A stretch of 64,000 bases of DNA. Origin: JBPRGH01 sp051418055 (GTDB taxonomy: Bacteria; Bacteroidota; Bacteroidia; Cytophagales; Cyclobacteriaceae). Below the pieces are notes generated by a model. The model saw only the letters and a list, made by a program, of their open reading frames with translations, did no database searches and was not told the DNA's origin. Of the stretch, positions 40,278-48,945 are shown piece after piece. The position numbers were made by a program, and so were the translations under genes. The stretch covers positions 124,001 to 188,000 of the forward strand of contig JBPRGH010000139.1 in assembly GCA_051418055.1 (NCBI GenBank), read 5' to 3'. The number at the start of each line of letters is the position of its first letter. Positions within the stretch are counted from its first letter, which is position 1.

Positions 40278-41710
40278 TATTCTTCCACTGATAAAACCCA
40301 TGCCTTAGAAAACAGCTTATTCTGCCTTATCCTGTCTCTTTCCTGTCGTGCCTGACTAAGGTCACCTGACCTGAAAAGATAAACATACCAGAGATTTTTT
40401 TCTGTAGTAAACCCAAATTTAGTTGGATATCCTTTTGCAAAAAGCTGATCTGAGAAACGTTCAGCATTTTCGTAACTGCTGAATGCTCCAACAACCACAT
40501 AATTCCCTTCTTCTAATTCCAGTAGGTGGTCCCCTCTTTTAACTACCACTCTCCTTTCTTCCGGAGCTGGTGTCACATCTGGTTTCTCTTCAACTACAGG
40601 TTGCTCCTCTTTCTTCGTTTCTTCCGGGACAGTTTCCGGTTCCTCAGGTACTACTACAATTGGTTCCTTTTCTACCTCTGCTTCCTCTTCTTTTTTCTCT
40701 TCTTCTACAACTTTTTCTTCTTTTGGCTCTTCAACCTTAGGCTCTTCCTTTTTAGCCACTGGAGGACGGCGTACTATCTTTTTCTTTTCTTTTTCAGAAT
40801 GAATAAATGAGTAAGCCGTTCTATCCTTTACCTTTTCCCCCAGAAGAATACTCACATGTACCTCATGTGTAGGGCTGTTTATTTCATTAATACCAGAATT
40901 GGCTAAGGAGTAACTATAACCAAACCCAAACTTTTGATTCAGCTTTAATCCGGCAAGGGCAGATATCCCAAAATCCTGCTTATAGCTGCCGCCGGCCCAA
41001 AAGGTATGGTTAAAATGGAAAACAGCCGCAGCTTCTATCTGAGGAGGTAGCACATCACTATACCTGTATAATATAGTAGGTTCAAAAATGTGCCTGCCGT
41101 CAGCAAAATAAAAACGATTGCTTGCATTGATAACCAGCTGTTCAAGTGGTTCTATCTCACCCACAGTAAAATTTTCGGTAGTTACATATTTTTCGGTAAA
41201 TATATTAGGCGCTGATATACCCAGCTGAAAGGTTTTAATTTGTAAGGATAACCCTGCATTACCTATTAAAAAAAGATTATTCTCCATCAGCCCTGAGAAG
41301 GCAGGATCAGCAAGGTCTTCTATTTCATCCAGGTCAACACCGCTAAAAGCACCTCCCCCTGAAATACCAAACCTCAGGAAACTACCAGTACCCAGTGGAA
41401 TAGCGTAACTGAAGGAGAGCATGGCAGATGAAGTCTGCAGGATACTTTTCTCCTCATTACTTAAATTTATCCCCACTCCTACATTTTTCCCCGCAGGTGA
41501 ATGAAAACTTGCATTGGCAACAGAAGGGGCACCTTCAAATCCTGTCCATTGATTTCGATACGACACGAAGAGGCTACTTTGAGCATCAGCACCAGCATAT
41601 GAAGGATTATAAAGATATGGATTAATGAAAAACTGGGTGAAGTTAGTATTGACCTGTGCATATAAAAATACAGGGCTGAAGAGGAAAAAAATAAGTAATC
41701 GAAACTTCAT
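40277..41710 (-). CDS. PorP/SprF outer-membrane protein fused to a C-terminal SPOR domain
   Basis: The 477-residue protein has a signal peptide (FSPVFLYAQ) and a PorP/SprF barrel to about residue 300 (FTQFFINPYLYNPSYAGADA, YRNQWTGFEGAPS). A Pro/Glu/Lys-rich linker of about 85 residues follows (EEPKVEEPKEEKVVEEE). The C-terminal SPOR-like domain, about 75 residues, includes NYVVVGAFSSYENAERFSDQ and LWYVYLFRSGDLSQARQ. SPOR domains bind glycan strands of peptidoglycan stripped of stem peptides. If that holds here, this T9SS partner would be tethered from the outer membrane to the wall. It is the first gene of the adhesin operon. Confidence 0.88.
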   Translation of the reverse strand: MKFRLLIFFLFSPVFLYAQVNTNFTQFFINPYLYNPSYAGADAQSSLFVSYRNQWTGFEGAPSVANASFHSPAGKNVGVGINLSNEEKSILQTSSAMLSFSYAIPLGTGSFLRFGISGGGAFSGVDLDEIEDLADPAFSGLMENNLFLIGNAGLSLQIKTFQLGISAPNIFTEKYVTTENFTVGEIEPLEQLVINASNRFYFADGRHIFEPTILYRYSDVLPPQIEAAAVFHFNHTFWAGGSYKQDFGISALAGLKLNQKFGFGYSYSLANSGINEINSPTHEVHVSILLGEKVKDRTAYSFIHSEKEKKKIVRRPPVAKKEEPKVEEPKEEKVVEEEKKEEEAEVEKEPIVVVPEEPETVPEETKKEEQPVVEEKPDVTPAPEERRVVVKRGDHLLELEEGNYVVVGAFSSYENAERFSDQLFAKGYPTKFGFTTEKNLWYVYLFRSGDLSQARQERDRIRQNKLFSKAWVLSVEE

Positions 41711-41817
41711 ATAAAAAAGAGTGCTCTGTCTAAAACTTTCCGTAGTAAATATAAAATTTATTTGTCAAACACATCAGTTTTTTTTATGCTTCAGCGTATT
41801 TATCGGATGAATGATCA

Positions 41818-41833
41818 ATTTAACCGGTTAAAT
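41818..41833. promoter_or_regulatory. Perfect 16-bp palindrome in a divergent promoter region
   Basis: ATTTAACCGGTTAAAT is a perfect palindrome centred between the adhesin operon (start 41710, minus) and the beta-barrel gene (start 41906, plus). The dyad form and position suit a dimeric repressor or activator site serving one or both units. The binding protein is unknown, and nothing nearby encodes an obvious dimeric regulator. Confidence 0.35.
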
Positions 41834-41905
41834 GACTTTTTTATCTTTTTTCATTAAGAGAATAGAATATTTATAATTATTTTTCGTCCTAAATTAAGAA
41901 AATCA

Positions 41906-42682
41906 TTGAGAAGTAAATTAATTATATCATTTTTTTTCCTGCTATTTTCTTTTAGTTCGTTAAAGGCGCAGCAGTTTTTGGCAGGCTTAAAGGGTGGAAC
42001 GCAGTTATACACGGTTGATTTTGCCGATGATTCAGCTGAGATGCGGTTGGATGATCGCTTTAAGGTGGGGTGGAAAATTGGAGGCACAGTAATATTTCCT
42101 CTTGCCGAAGATTTTTTCTTTGGAATGGAAGGGTATTATAGCAGGAAAGGCAGAAAATATAAATTTGACGGTACTGCGACCAACAATGCCGCTTATAATT
42201 TTATTGAACTCTCCTCCTATTTAAGAAAGAGCTACAAAGTTTCCTTGGGTGAGGGAAAATTACCCGGTTTTTTCTTTTTTAATGTTGGTCCGAACATAAT
42301 GTACTGGATTAATGGCCGGGGTACTCTTGAAGATGCTGTCTCTCTTGATTATGAAATACAATTCTCTGAACCTGTAAACTCTGATTATTCGGTTAATTAT
42401 ATGAGTGATGTAAACCGGTGGCTTTTCGGCCTTGATTTTGGCGCCGGATTCAGCTTTCTCACAAAAAAGAACCAGGATGTAGCCATTGAGCTCCGATATA
42501 CGCATGGTCAGACTTACCTCGGAGGAGAGAATGCTTCAGTTATTAGCATTTTAGGCTTTGATGATGATTTGCGTGGCCGTTATCGTGTCTTACACCTTAG
42601 TGTAGCTTATCTCCTCGATCTTGACCCTCAGAAGTTAAGAAAGGGTAAGAGTACGATTAAGAGGTCAAAGAGGAGGAGGTGA
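41906..42682 (+). CDS. Outer-membrane beta-barrel protein, PorT-like family
   Basis: The 258-residue protein has a signal peptide (MRSKLIISFFFLLFSFSSLKA) and an eight-strand-type barrel: FLAGLKGGTQLYTVDF, FFGMEGYYSRKGRKY and a Gly/aromatic alternation to YRVLHLSVAYLLDL. A basic tail ends in KRSKRRR. This is the generic outer-membrane beta-barrel family (OMP_b-brl_2) abundant in Bacteroidota; a specific function is not evident, though PorT, a T9SS factor, belongs to it. The start is TTG at 41906, with no in-frame ATG near the signal peptide. A heptamer-phased repeat array begins immediately after the stop. Confidence 0.78.
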   Translation: MRSKLIISFFFLLFSFSSLKAQQFLAGLKGGTQLYTVDFADDSAEMRLDDRFKVGWKIGGTVIFPLAEDFFFGMEGYYSRKGRKYKFDGTATNNAAYNFIELSSYLRKSYKVSLGEGKLPGFFFFNVGPNIMYWINGRGTLEDAVSLDYEIQFSEPVNSDYSVNYMSDVNRWLFGLDFGAGFSFLTKKNQDVAIELRYTHGQTYLGGENASVISILGFDDDLRGRYRVLHLSVAYLLDLDPQKLRKGKSTIKRSKRRR

Positions 42683-42683
42683 T

Positions 42684-42871
42684 TTTGAGTTTAAGGTTTA
42701 AAGTTTTTGGTTCGTAGTTCTTTGTTCCTGGTTCTTTGTTCTTTGTTCTTTGTTTTTAGTTTGGTTTCCCAAATCTCATATACTCGTTCCCACAGGGCAT
42801 GCCGCACATCCCCTCGTGAATCTCCGCTGCGCTACGATTTCTCATATCTCACATCTATCTTCAAATTCTCA
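42684..42871. repeat. Composite spacer A: heptamer-phased arms around a GC-richer core
   Basis: The left arm (42684-42760) is 11 consecutive seven-base units all ending in GT with no phase slip, for example TTAAAGT, TCGTAGT and TCTTTGT three times in a row. The core (about 42768-42836) is GC-richer, with CCGCTGCGCTACG. The right arm (42837-42871) has units such as ATTTCTC, ATATCTC and ACATCTA, the complement-type of the GAGAT heptamers seen at 59920. The arm starts one base after the stop of the beta-barrel gene. Confidence 0.7.
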
Positions 42872-42919
42872 CTTCACGAATGAACCAATTAGCCTGAATA
42901 TTTGTAAATTTGCAGGCTT

Positions 42920-44245
42920 ATGAAACGTGTCGCTTTCTATACACTGGGATGTAAACTGAATTTTTCCGAAACCTCCACTATTGCGCGTATGTTTGAGCAG
43001 CGTGGATATCAGAAGGTGGAATTCAGTGAAAAACCTGATATTTTCATTATCAATACGTGCTCTGTTACTGATAATGCAGATAAAAAATGCCGTAAAGTGG
43101 TGCAGGAGGCAAGAAAAATTTCCCCTGATGCATATGTTACGATTATTGGCTGTTATGCGCAGCTAAAGCCAAAAGAAATATCCGAAATACCGGGTGTTGA
43201 TGCTGTACTTGGTGCAGCAGAAAAATTCAGGCTTATCGATTACCTGGATGGGTTTAAAAAAACTGATACTCCCGTTGTAAAAGCTTCTGAAATTGCTGAA
43301 GCGAATATATTCCACTCCTCCTATAGCATTAATGACCGCACCCGCACCTTTCTGAAAGTACAGGATGGCTGTGATTATAGCTGCTCTTTTTGTACTATCC
43401 CCCTTGCCCGAGGTAACAGCCGTAGTGACACCATTGAGCAGGTGATAAAGAATGCTCAGGGTATTGCTGCCGATGATGTGAAAGAAATTGTATTGACCGG
43501 CGTAAATACCGGCGATTTTGGCATCCGTAACGGCAAACGTGAGGATAGATTTATTGACCTCGTAAGAGCGCTTGAAGAAGTGGATATCCCCAGGATCAGG
43601 ATCTCTTCCATTGAGCCAAATCTTCTGAATGATGAAGTCATAGAGCATGTGGCAAATTCTAGAAGGTTTATGCCTCATTTTCATATTCCCCTTCAATCAG
43701 GAAGCGATGAGATGCTGAGAAAGATGCGCCGCCGTTATCTAAGTGATCTATATAAAGACCGGGTTGAAAAAATCAAATCTTTAATGCCTCATGCTTGTAT
43801 AGGTGTTGATGTTATTGTTGGTTTTCCGAGGGAAACTGAGGAGCATTTTCTGGAGACCTACAACTTTCTTAACGAACTGGATATTTCTTATTTACATGTC
43901 TTCCCGTATTCAGAGCGTAATAATACCCTTGCTGTGGAAATGGAAGGAGTTGTTCCTCTTAAGAAGCGGCAAAAAAGAGCTAAGATGCTCCGTATCCTTT
44001 CTGAAAAGAAAAAGCAGCATTTTTACCGCCAGCATCTTGGTGAGGAATATAATGTACTTTTCGAACAGGATGTCGAGAATGGTTTTATGCATGGTTTTAC
44101 AGATAATTATATTCGTGTAAAAGCGAAGTATGATCCTATCCTTATAAACGAACAAAAAAGAGTTAAACTCTCATCTATCAGTGAAGACGGATATGCGGAG
44201 GTGGTGGAGCCGGAATTAGTTTCGAGTTTTGAGTTTAAAGTTTAA
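42920..44245 (+). CDS. mtaB: tRNA t6A37 methylthiotransferase
   Basis: Radical-SAM enzyme that adds a methylthio group to t6A at tRNA position 37. The 441 residues have the UPF0004 N-terminal cluster cysteines (Cys11 in LGCKLN, Cys47 in NTCSVT, Cys78 in IGCYAQ) and the radical-SAM CxxxCxxC motif at Cys151, 155 and 158 (DGCDYSCSFC). A TRAM-like segment follows at the end. The MtaB assignment rests on the TLGCKLNFSE start. The last nine residues (LVSSFEFKV) and the stop codon are encoded by a heptamer-phased repeat array. TAAATTTG, a perfect -7 box, lies only 8 bases before the ATG. Confidence 0.93.
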   Translation: MKRVAFYTLGCKLNFSETSTIARMFEQRGYQKVEFSEKPDIFIINTCSVTDNADKKCRKVVQEARKISPDAYVTIIGCYAQLKPKEISEIPGVDAVLGAAEKFRLIDYLDGFKKTDTPVVKASEIAEANIFHSSYSINDRTRTFLKVQDGCDYSCSFCTIPLARGNSRSDTIEQVIKNAQGIAADDVKEIVLTGVNTGDFGIRNGKREDRFIDLVRALEEVDIPRIRISSIEPNLLNDEVIEHVANSRRFMPHFHIPLQSGSDEMLRKMRRRYLSDLYKDRVEKIKSLMPHACIGVDVIVGFPRETEEHFLETYNFLNELDISYLHVFPYSERNNTLAVEMEGVVPLKKRQKRAKMLRILSEKKKQHFYRQHLGEEYNVLFEQDVENGFMHGFTDNYIRVKAKYDPILINEQKRVKLSSISEDGYAEVVEPELVSSFEFKV

Positions 44246-44510
44246 AGTTTGTGGTTCGTTGTTCGTGGTTCGTGGTTCGCTGTTTAAAATTGGGGCTTCC
44301 GCCAGGGATTGAGGCTATGTTTAAGCCCGTCGCTGGTAATCATGCCATGGCTGCGTTTCGGCTTGCACTTATTCCGTCGTGGCATGAGTGCGTGGGTCGG
44401 CGAGTGCCGAAAGCCCGCCCGGGCGGCATATAGTTGTTTAATGTTTATAGTTTAATCCTGCTTGATTTCTAACAACTAGCTACTAAAGACTAAGTCTCAA
44501 GACTAAACCT
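44214..44510. repeat. Composite spacer B: heptamer arms and dispersed core between convergent genes
   Basis: The left arm (44214-44283) has ten unbroken seven-base units ending in GT, such as TTTGAGT, TTAAAGT and TCGTGGT. The first four and most of the fifth lie inside the mtaB coding end. The core (about 44291-44428) is GC-rich; its segment 44316-44354 matches 52932-52970 at 28 of 39 positions without gaps. The right arm (about 44475-44510) has ACTAGCT, ACTAAAG, ACTAAGT and ACTAAAC, reaching the GH57 stop at 44503. The 60-residue ORF inside the core looks spurious. Confidence 0.7.
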
Positions 44511-46887
44511 TAACTCCTAAGTGCTGTCCCAGTGAAGCGAATTCCTGCTGCCAGATAACGTCATTGGGTTTTTCAGCAATTTTGGCTATCTGGAAGTACA
44601 GGTTTTGGCTTTTATAAAGATCAGGCTCCAGCTTAAAAAATTCCAGAAATTCAAAGAACCTGTTTAGTCGCTGGATGCGGTAGGTATCCTGGATGTGGAC
44701 CTGGACCTTTTTCAATGTATTATAAACTGATGTTTTTGCGTGCTCTTCTATGTATAGCGTATCATCTATTTTAATATTCCATTTTTTAAATTCATTTTCA
44801 ATACGCTCCAGTTCGCCCAGATCTATAGTATCCTGCGTTAGTGCATTCCGCAGGTCTGCATTTAAAATGAAATGTATTGTTGTTAAATAAGCAGAGGGAA
44901 TGGGTATTTTATCTTTACCCAGTGCATTGATCAACGGATAATCCCTGTTGTAAATCTTTCTGAATGAATTCTCAACCTGTGATAGATTTCTATTCATTAT
45001 CTTGTTAAGCACCTTACGTTTTTCATCTTTGAACAGATGCCATAAGCTATATTTCTCTGTACCAAAATATTGTTGCATTACGCTGATCACCTTACCGATG
45101 TCGCTTAGCTCAAAAGCCTGCATAATAGAGGTACGCATCTTTTCAAAATCCTCTGCAGAAATATGAAGGGATATATTACCTATAATATTATGCTGCCCGA
45201 GGTATAGAACGGCAAAACTGAACCTTTTCTCTGAAAGCGTAACCTTTGACCGTATAGTTGTCTTCCCAACCGCCACTTTCTGGATACCAGCCTCCTTTAT
45301 CTGAAGATGTTCATTACTTACATGGTAATTGAAGAGATCGATATCTTCCGGGTTATCTTCAAAAATTGTGGCAACGGCATAATGCATTCCAACCCGCTCG
45401 AGGCTCAATCTTGTCGGAACCACAATATCCCTGTACAGGTCCGCTCCGGTGCCATATTCCTTAATATTACTTTTTGCCTCTTCCAGCTTTTTCAGGAACG
45501 CTTCTTCAAGCTCAACATTAGTTTCCTGACCTGCTAATTGTATTGCCCGGCTGGCATATTGCAGGATCTGTGTTGTCTCGATCCCCGAAATCTCATTAAA
45601 GAACCAGCCACAGCTGGTAAACATGAGCATGCTATTCCTTTGCATTTCCAGAAGCCTCAAAGCCTTACTTTTGTTAGTTGGGTCGAGCAGGTACTTCTGA
45701 AGGAAATCCTCAACGCTTCCAGTATTTCTGTGAAGAATGATCTGGATGTATTTATTCCTCACCTTCCATGGGTCTTCAAATAACGATTCAGCCTCACTTT
45801 CATAGATCCCAATAAGCTCATCTCTCAGCCAATCCAGTGCCTGCCTCAATGGTTTACGCCACTCCTGATTCCATCCTGGCTCACCACCGGTATGACAGCC
45901 GCAATCCTCTCTCCATCGGCCAATTCCATGAGCACAGCTCCAGGAGGTTTCTTCTTTTATTCTAACCTCATGATCTACTGATACCTTCTCAAGGTATTCA
46001 CCATAATTGGATAGCTTAACCCCCTTTATTCGCTCGATATAATCAAGGCAATATGCAAGGGCCATATCTCCATGCTTATGATGATGTCCATAGCTTTCAC
46101 CATCTGTAGCGATATGCACCAGCTGGGTTTCCTTCCTTTTATCTAGCGTATTAATTAATGACTCAGCGAAAAATTTTCCATTGTTCAGGATACCACTAAA
46201 AGCTACTGCCTGGGAAGAATCGCCATCATAGAAATAAAGATATATCCTTTTGCCAGAGGGAAGCTCACATAGATAAGGCCTTTTAGTATCGATCGAAAGA
46301 TCTGAAACATCTTCCCACTTATCGGTGCCTATCTTACGTACTGCATCTGCCTGTCCCGGAGCAAGAATGGTAAATTTTATACCATGTTCAGCCAGGACCT
46401 CCAGGGTTTCCGTATCAACAGCTGTCTCTGCAAGCCACATACCTTCAGGTCTTCTGCCAAAGCGGTGAATAAAATCCTCAATTCCCCAGATCACCTGAGT
46501 TTCTTTATCACGTCGATTGGCCAGCGGCATGATAATATGATTATAGACCTGGGCAATGGCAGTACCGTGACCTGAAAAACGGCCCTGGCTTTGCTTGTCA
46601 GCTTCAATAATTGATTTATATGTTTCAGGAGCGTAGATCTCGAGCCACGAAAGTAATGTAGGTCCAATGTTAAAGCTGATCCTTGCGTAGTTGTTTACAA
46701 TATCCTGTATTACACCCTCCTCATTGAGGATACGTGAGGCAGTATTTGGCGCATAGCATTCTGCCGTAATACGTTCATTCCAATCATGATAAGGGTGTGC
46801 TGAATCCTGAAGCTCTATTTGCTCCAACCACGCGTTTTCACGGGGCGGCTGATAAAAGTGCCCGTGAATGCATATATATTTTCCCAT
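44503..46887 (-). CDS. GH57 family glycoside hydrolase with DUF3536 domain
   Basis: The 794-residue cytoplasmic protein starts with the GH57 motif ICIHGHFYQPPRENAW. PEGMWLAETAVDTETLEVLA and HIATDGESYGHHHKHGDMAL are conserved catalytic-region motifs. The C-terminal half matches the DUF3536 architecture. GH57 members are alpha-glucan hydrolases, branching enzymes or transferases, and the exact reaction of the DUF3536 type is not settled. It is the last gene of the glgE-maltokinase-glgB operon, 31 bases after glgB, which points to glycogen or maltodextrin turnover. The final codons lie in a heptamer-type repeat. Confidence 0.88.
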   Translation of the reverse strand: MGKYICIHGHFYQPPRENAWLEQIELQDSAHPYHDWNERITAECYAPNTASRILNEEGVIQDIVNNYARISFNIGPTLLSWLEIYAPETYKSIIEADKQSQGRFSGHGTAIAQVYNHIIMPLANRRDKETQVIWGIEDFIHRFGRRPEGMWLAETAVDTETLEVLAEHGIKFTILAPGQADAVRKIGTDKWEDVSDLSIDTKRPYLCELPSGKRIYLYFYDGDSSQAVAFSGILNNGKFFAESLINTLDKRKETQLVHIATDGESYGHHHKHGDMALAYCLDYIERIKGVKLSNYGEYLEKVSVDHEVRIKEETSWSCAHGIGRWREDCGCHTGGEPGWNQEWRKPLRQALDWLRDELIGIYESEAESLFEDPWKVRNKYIQIILHRNTGSVEDFLQKYLLDPTNKSKALRLLEMQRNSMLMFTSCGWFFNEISGIETTQILQYASRAIQLAGQETNVELEEAFLKKLEEAKSNIKEYGTGADLYRDIVVPTRLSLERVGMHYAVATIFEDNPEDIDLFNYHVSNEHLQIKEAGIQKVAVGKTTIRSKVTLSEKRFSFAVLYLGQHNIIGNISLHISAEDFEKMRTSIMQAFELSDIGKVISVMQQYFGTEKYSLWHLFKDEKRKVLNKIMNRNLSQVENSFRKIYNRDYPLINALGKDKIPIPSAYLTTIHFILNADLRNALTQDTIDLGELERIENEFKKWNIKIDDTLYIEEHAKTSVYNTLKKVQVHIQDTYRIQRLNRFFEFLEFFKLEPDLYKSQNLYFQIAKIAEKPNDVIWQQEFASLGQHLGVKV

Positions 46888-46918
46888 TTGTAACTATCGC
46901 TATTTATTCCTTTATTTA

Positions 46919-48943
46919 TCAGGATTTAGAATCACCTTCAAAAGAAGTTTCTTCACGATCAAGTTTAATAACGGATATTCCTAAAGGAGGTAAAGTAAGA
47001 CTTACGGAATAATCTTTTCCATGATAGCGTACAGGTTTTGTATGAAGAGATTCTGAATTTAATACACCACTACCGTGATATTTATTTTCATCACTGTTTA
47101 AAACTTCCTTCCAGTAGCCTTTAAAAGGTACTCCAATCCTGTAGTTATGTCTTACCTCCGGGGTGAAATTACAAATAACTATCAAATCATCCTTTTCGCC
47201 AACTCCTTTTCGAAGAAAACTTACCACACTATTTTCACGGTCGCTGTAATCAACCCACTGAAAACCTCTCTGGTCAAAATTATATTCAAAAAGTGCAGGA
47301 TTATTTGTATAGAAATCATTAAGTTTTTTCACCCATTCGTGAAGGCCTTTATGTTTACTATCCTCGAGCAGGTGCCAGTCAAGGCTTCTTTCGTGTGCCC
47401 ATTCAGATTTTTGTCCAAATTCACATCCCATAAATAGTAGCTTTGTGCCCGGGTGCATATACATGAAGCCATAAAGTAATCGCAGATTGGCAATTTTCTG
47501 CCACTCATCGCCCGGCATTCGATCCAGTAGAGAGCCCTTGCCATGCACCACCTCATCATGCGACAGCGGGAGCATAAAATTCTCTGTAAAGGCATACATT
47601 AAGCTAAAGGTGATCTGATCCTGATGATGCTGCCTGTGAACAGGATCTTTTTTAAAGAACTCCAGGCTATCATGCATCCATCCCATCATCCATTTCTGAC
47701 CAAAGCCGAGGCCGCCCATATAGGTAGGTCGTGAAACCATAGGCCATGAAGTTGATTCTTCAGCTATAGTAATAATATCAGGGAATTCGCTGTAAACCAC
47801 TTCATTCATTTCCTTTAACAAAGTGATAGCTTCAATATTTTCGTTACCTCCAAATTCGTTAGGGATCCATTCGCCCTCTTCACGTGAATAATCAAGGTAA
47901 AGCATTGAAGCTACCGCATCTACACGAAGGCCATCAATATGGTACTCATCAAGCCAGTAAACGGCATTACTTATCAGAAATGATCTAACCTCACTCCTTC
48001 CATAATTAAAAATATAGCTCTTCCAGTCAGGATGAAATCCTTTTCTTGGGTCTTCATGCTCATATAAGGCCGTTCCATCGAAACGGTAAATACCATGTGC
48101 ATCACCAGGGAAATGAGAAGGGACCCAATCCAGGATCACTCCAATTTCAGCTTTATGGAATGCATCGATCATGTATTTCAGGTCTTCAGGAGAGCCATAC
48201 CTGCTGGAAGGTGCAAAATAACCTGTTATCTGATAGCCCCAGGAGCCATAGAACGGATGCTCCATAACCGGAAGGAATTCTACATGAGTAAAGCCCATTT
48301 CCTTCACATAATCGACGAGCTCATCGGCCATTTCACGATAAGTAAGTGAACGGTTATCTTCCTCAACTTTCCTCTTCCACGATCCAAAATGAACTTCATA
48401 AACCGAATAAGGCTGAGGTTCCCCGACCTTCTTCTTTCTTTTATCCAACCATTTTTTATCATTCCACTTGTGCCTGGTGCTATCCCAGACAATTGATGCG
48501 GTTGCCGGTGGTGTTTCCCAGTACCGTGCAAAAGGGTCACCTTTTTCCAGCCATTCTTCATTTAAGGTTTTTATGGCATATTTATAGGCTTCTCCATGGC
48601 CTACACCCGGAACAAAAACTTCCCAAATGCCAGAGTGGTCCCAACGTGGAAATAAAGGTGTAGCCCCTTTATCCCAGCTATTGAAGTTTCCAATAACAGA
48701 AACTTCTTTAGCATTGGGTGCCCAAACGGCAAAGTAAGTACCTTTCTTGCGCTTATGCGTTACCACATGGGCACCAAGTTTTTCGTATAATTTATAATGT
48801 TTTCCCTCTTTGAAAAGGTGAATATCCAGATCAGAGAAAAGGCTGAAAAAATCCTGCTGAGCCTCCTTTTTAACCGGCTGCTTTTTTTTGGCAGGAGCAG
48901 CTTTTTTCTTTGTAGGTGCTTTTGTCTCTTTGGATTTTGCCAT
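46919..48943 (-). CDS. glgB: 1,4-alpha-glucan branching enzyme
   Basis: GH13 enzyme that forms alpha-1,6 branches in glycogen. The 674 residues begin with a Lys/Ala/Pro-rich extension of about 27 residues (KKKAAPAKKKQPVKKEA) not typical of the family. A CBM48 domain follows (GTYFAVWAPNAKEVSVIGNF), then the catalytic barrel with nucleophile Asp342 in DGLRVDAVASM, acid/base Glu395 in TIAEEST and the third Asp in LSHDEVVHGKGSL. The gene starts 2 bases after the maltokinase stop. In the GlgE route the branching enzyme works on the linear chains made by GlgE. Confidence 0.96.
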   Translation of the reverse strand: MAKSKETKAPTKKKAAPAKKKQPVKKEAQQDFFSLFSDLDIHLFKEGKHYKLYEKLGAHVVTHKRKKGTYFAVWAPNAKEVSVIGNFNSWDKGATPLFPRWDHSGIWEVFVPGVGHGEAYKYAIKTLNEEWLEKGDPFARYWETPPATASIVWDSTRHKWNDKKWLDKRKKKVGEPQPYSVYEVHFGSWKRKVEEDNRSLTYREMADELVDYVKEMGFTHVEFLPVMEHPFYGSWGYQITGYFAPSSRYGSPEDLKYMIDAFHKAEIGVILDWVPSHFPGDAHGIYRFDGTALYEHEDPRKGFHPDWKSYIFNYGRSEVRSFLISNAVYWLDEYHIDGLRVDAVASMLYLDYSREEGEWIPNEFGGNENIEAITLLKEMNEVVYSEFPDIITIAEESTSWPMVSRPTYMGGLGFGQKWMMGWMHDSLEFFKKDPVHRQHHQDQITFSLMYAFTENFMLPLSHDEVVHGKGSLLDRMPGDEWQKIANLRLLYGFMYMHPGTKLLFMGCEFGQKSEWAHERSLDWHLLEDSKHKGLHEWVKKLNDFYTNNPALFEYNFDQRGFQWVDYSDRENSVVSFLRKGVGEKDDLIVICNFTPEVRHNYRIGVPFKGYWKEVLNSDENKYHGSGVLNSESLHTKPVRYHGKDYSVSLTLPPLGISVIKLDREETSFEGDSKS

Positions 48944-48945
48944 AA

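Noticed and set aside
40526..40810. Phe/Leu-rich 94-residue ORF on the plus strand
   Set aside because: It is the reverse complement of the Glu/Lys/Pro-rich linker of the PorP-SPOR gene, so its hydrophobicity is an artefact.
43163..43696. 177-residue ORF antisense to mtaB
   Set aside because: The plus-strand MtaB is complete with all cysteine motifs; the antisense frame shows no recognisable domain.
44251..44433. 60-residue ORF (plus strand) downstream of mtaB
   Set aside because: It lies wholly within the repeat arm and core of spacer B, its N-terminus is encoded by heptamers, and its composition is not protein-like.
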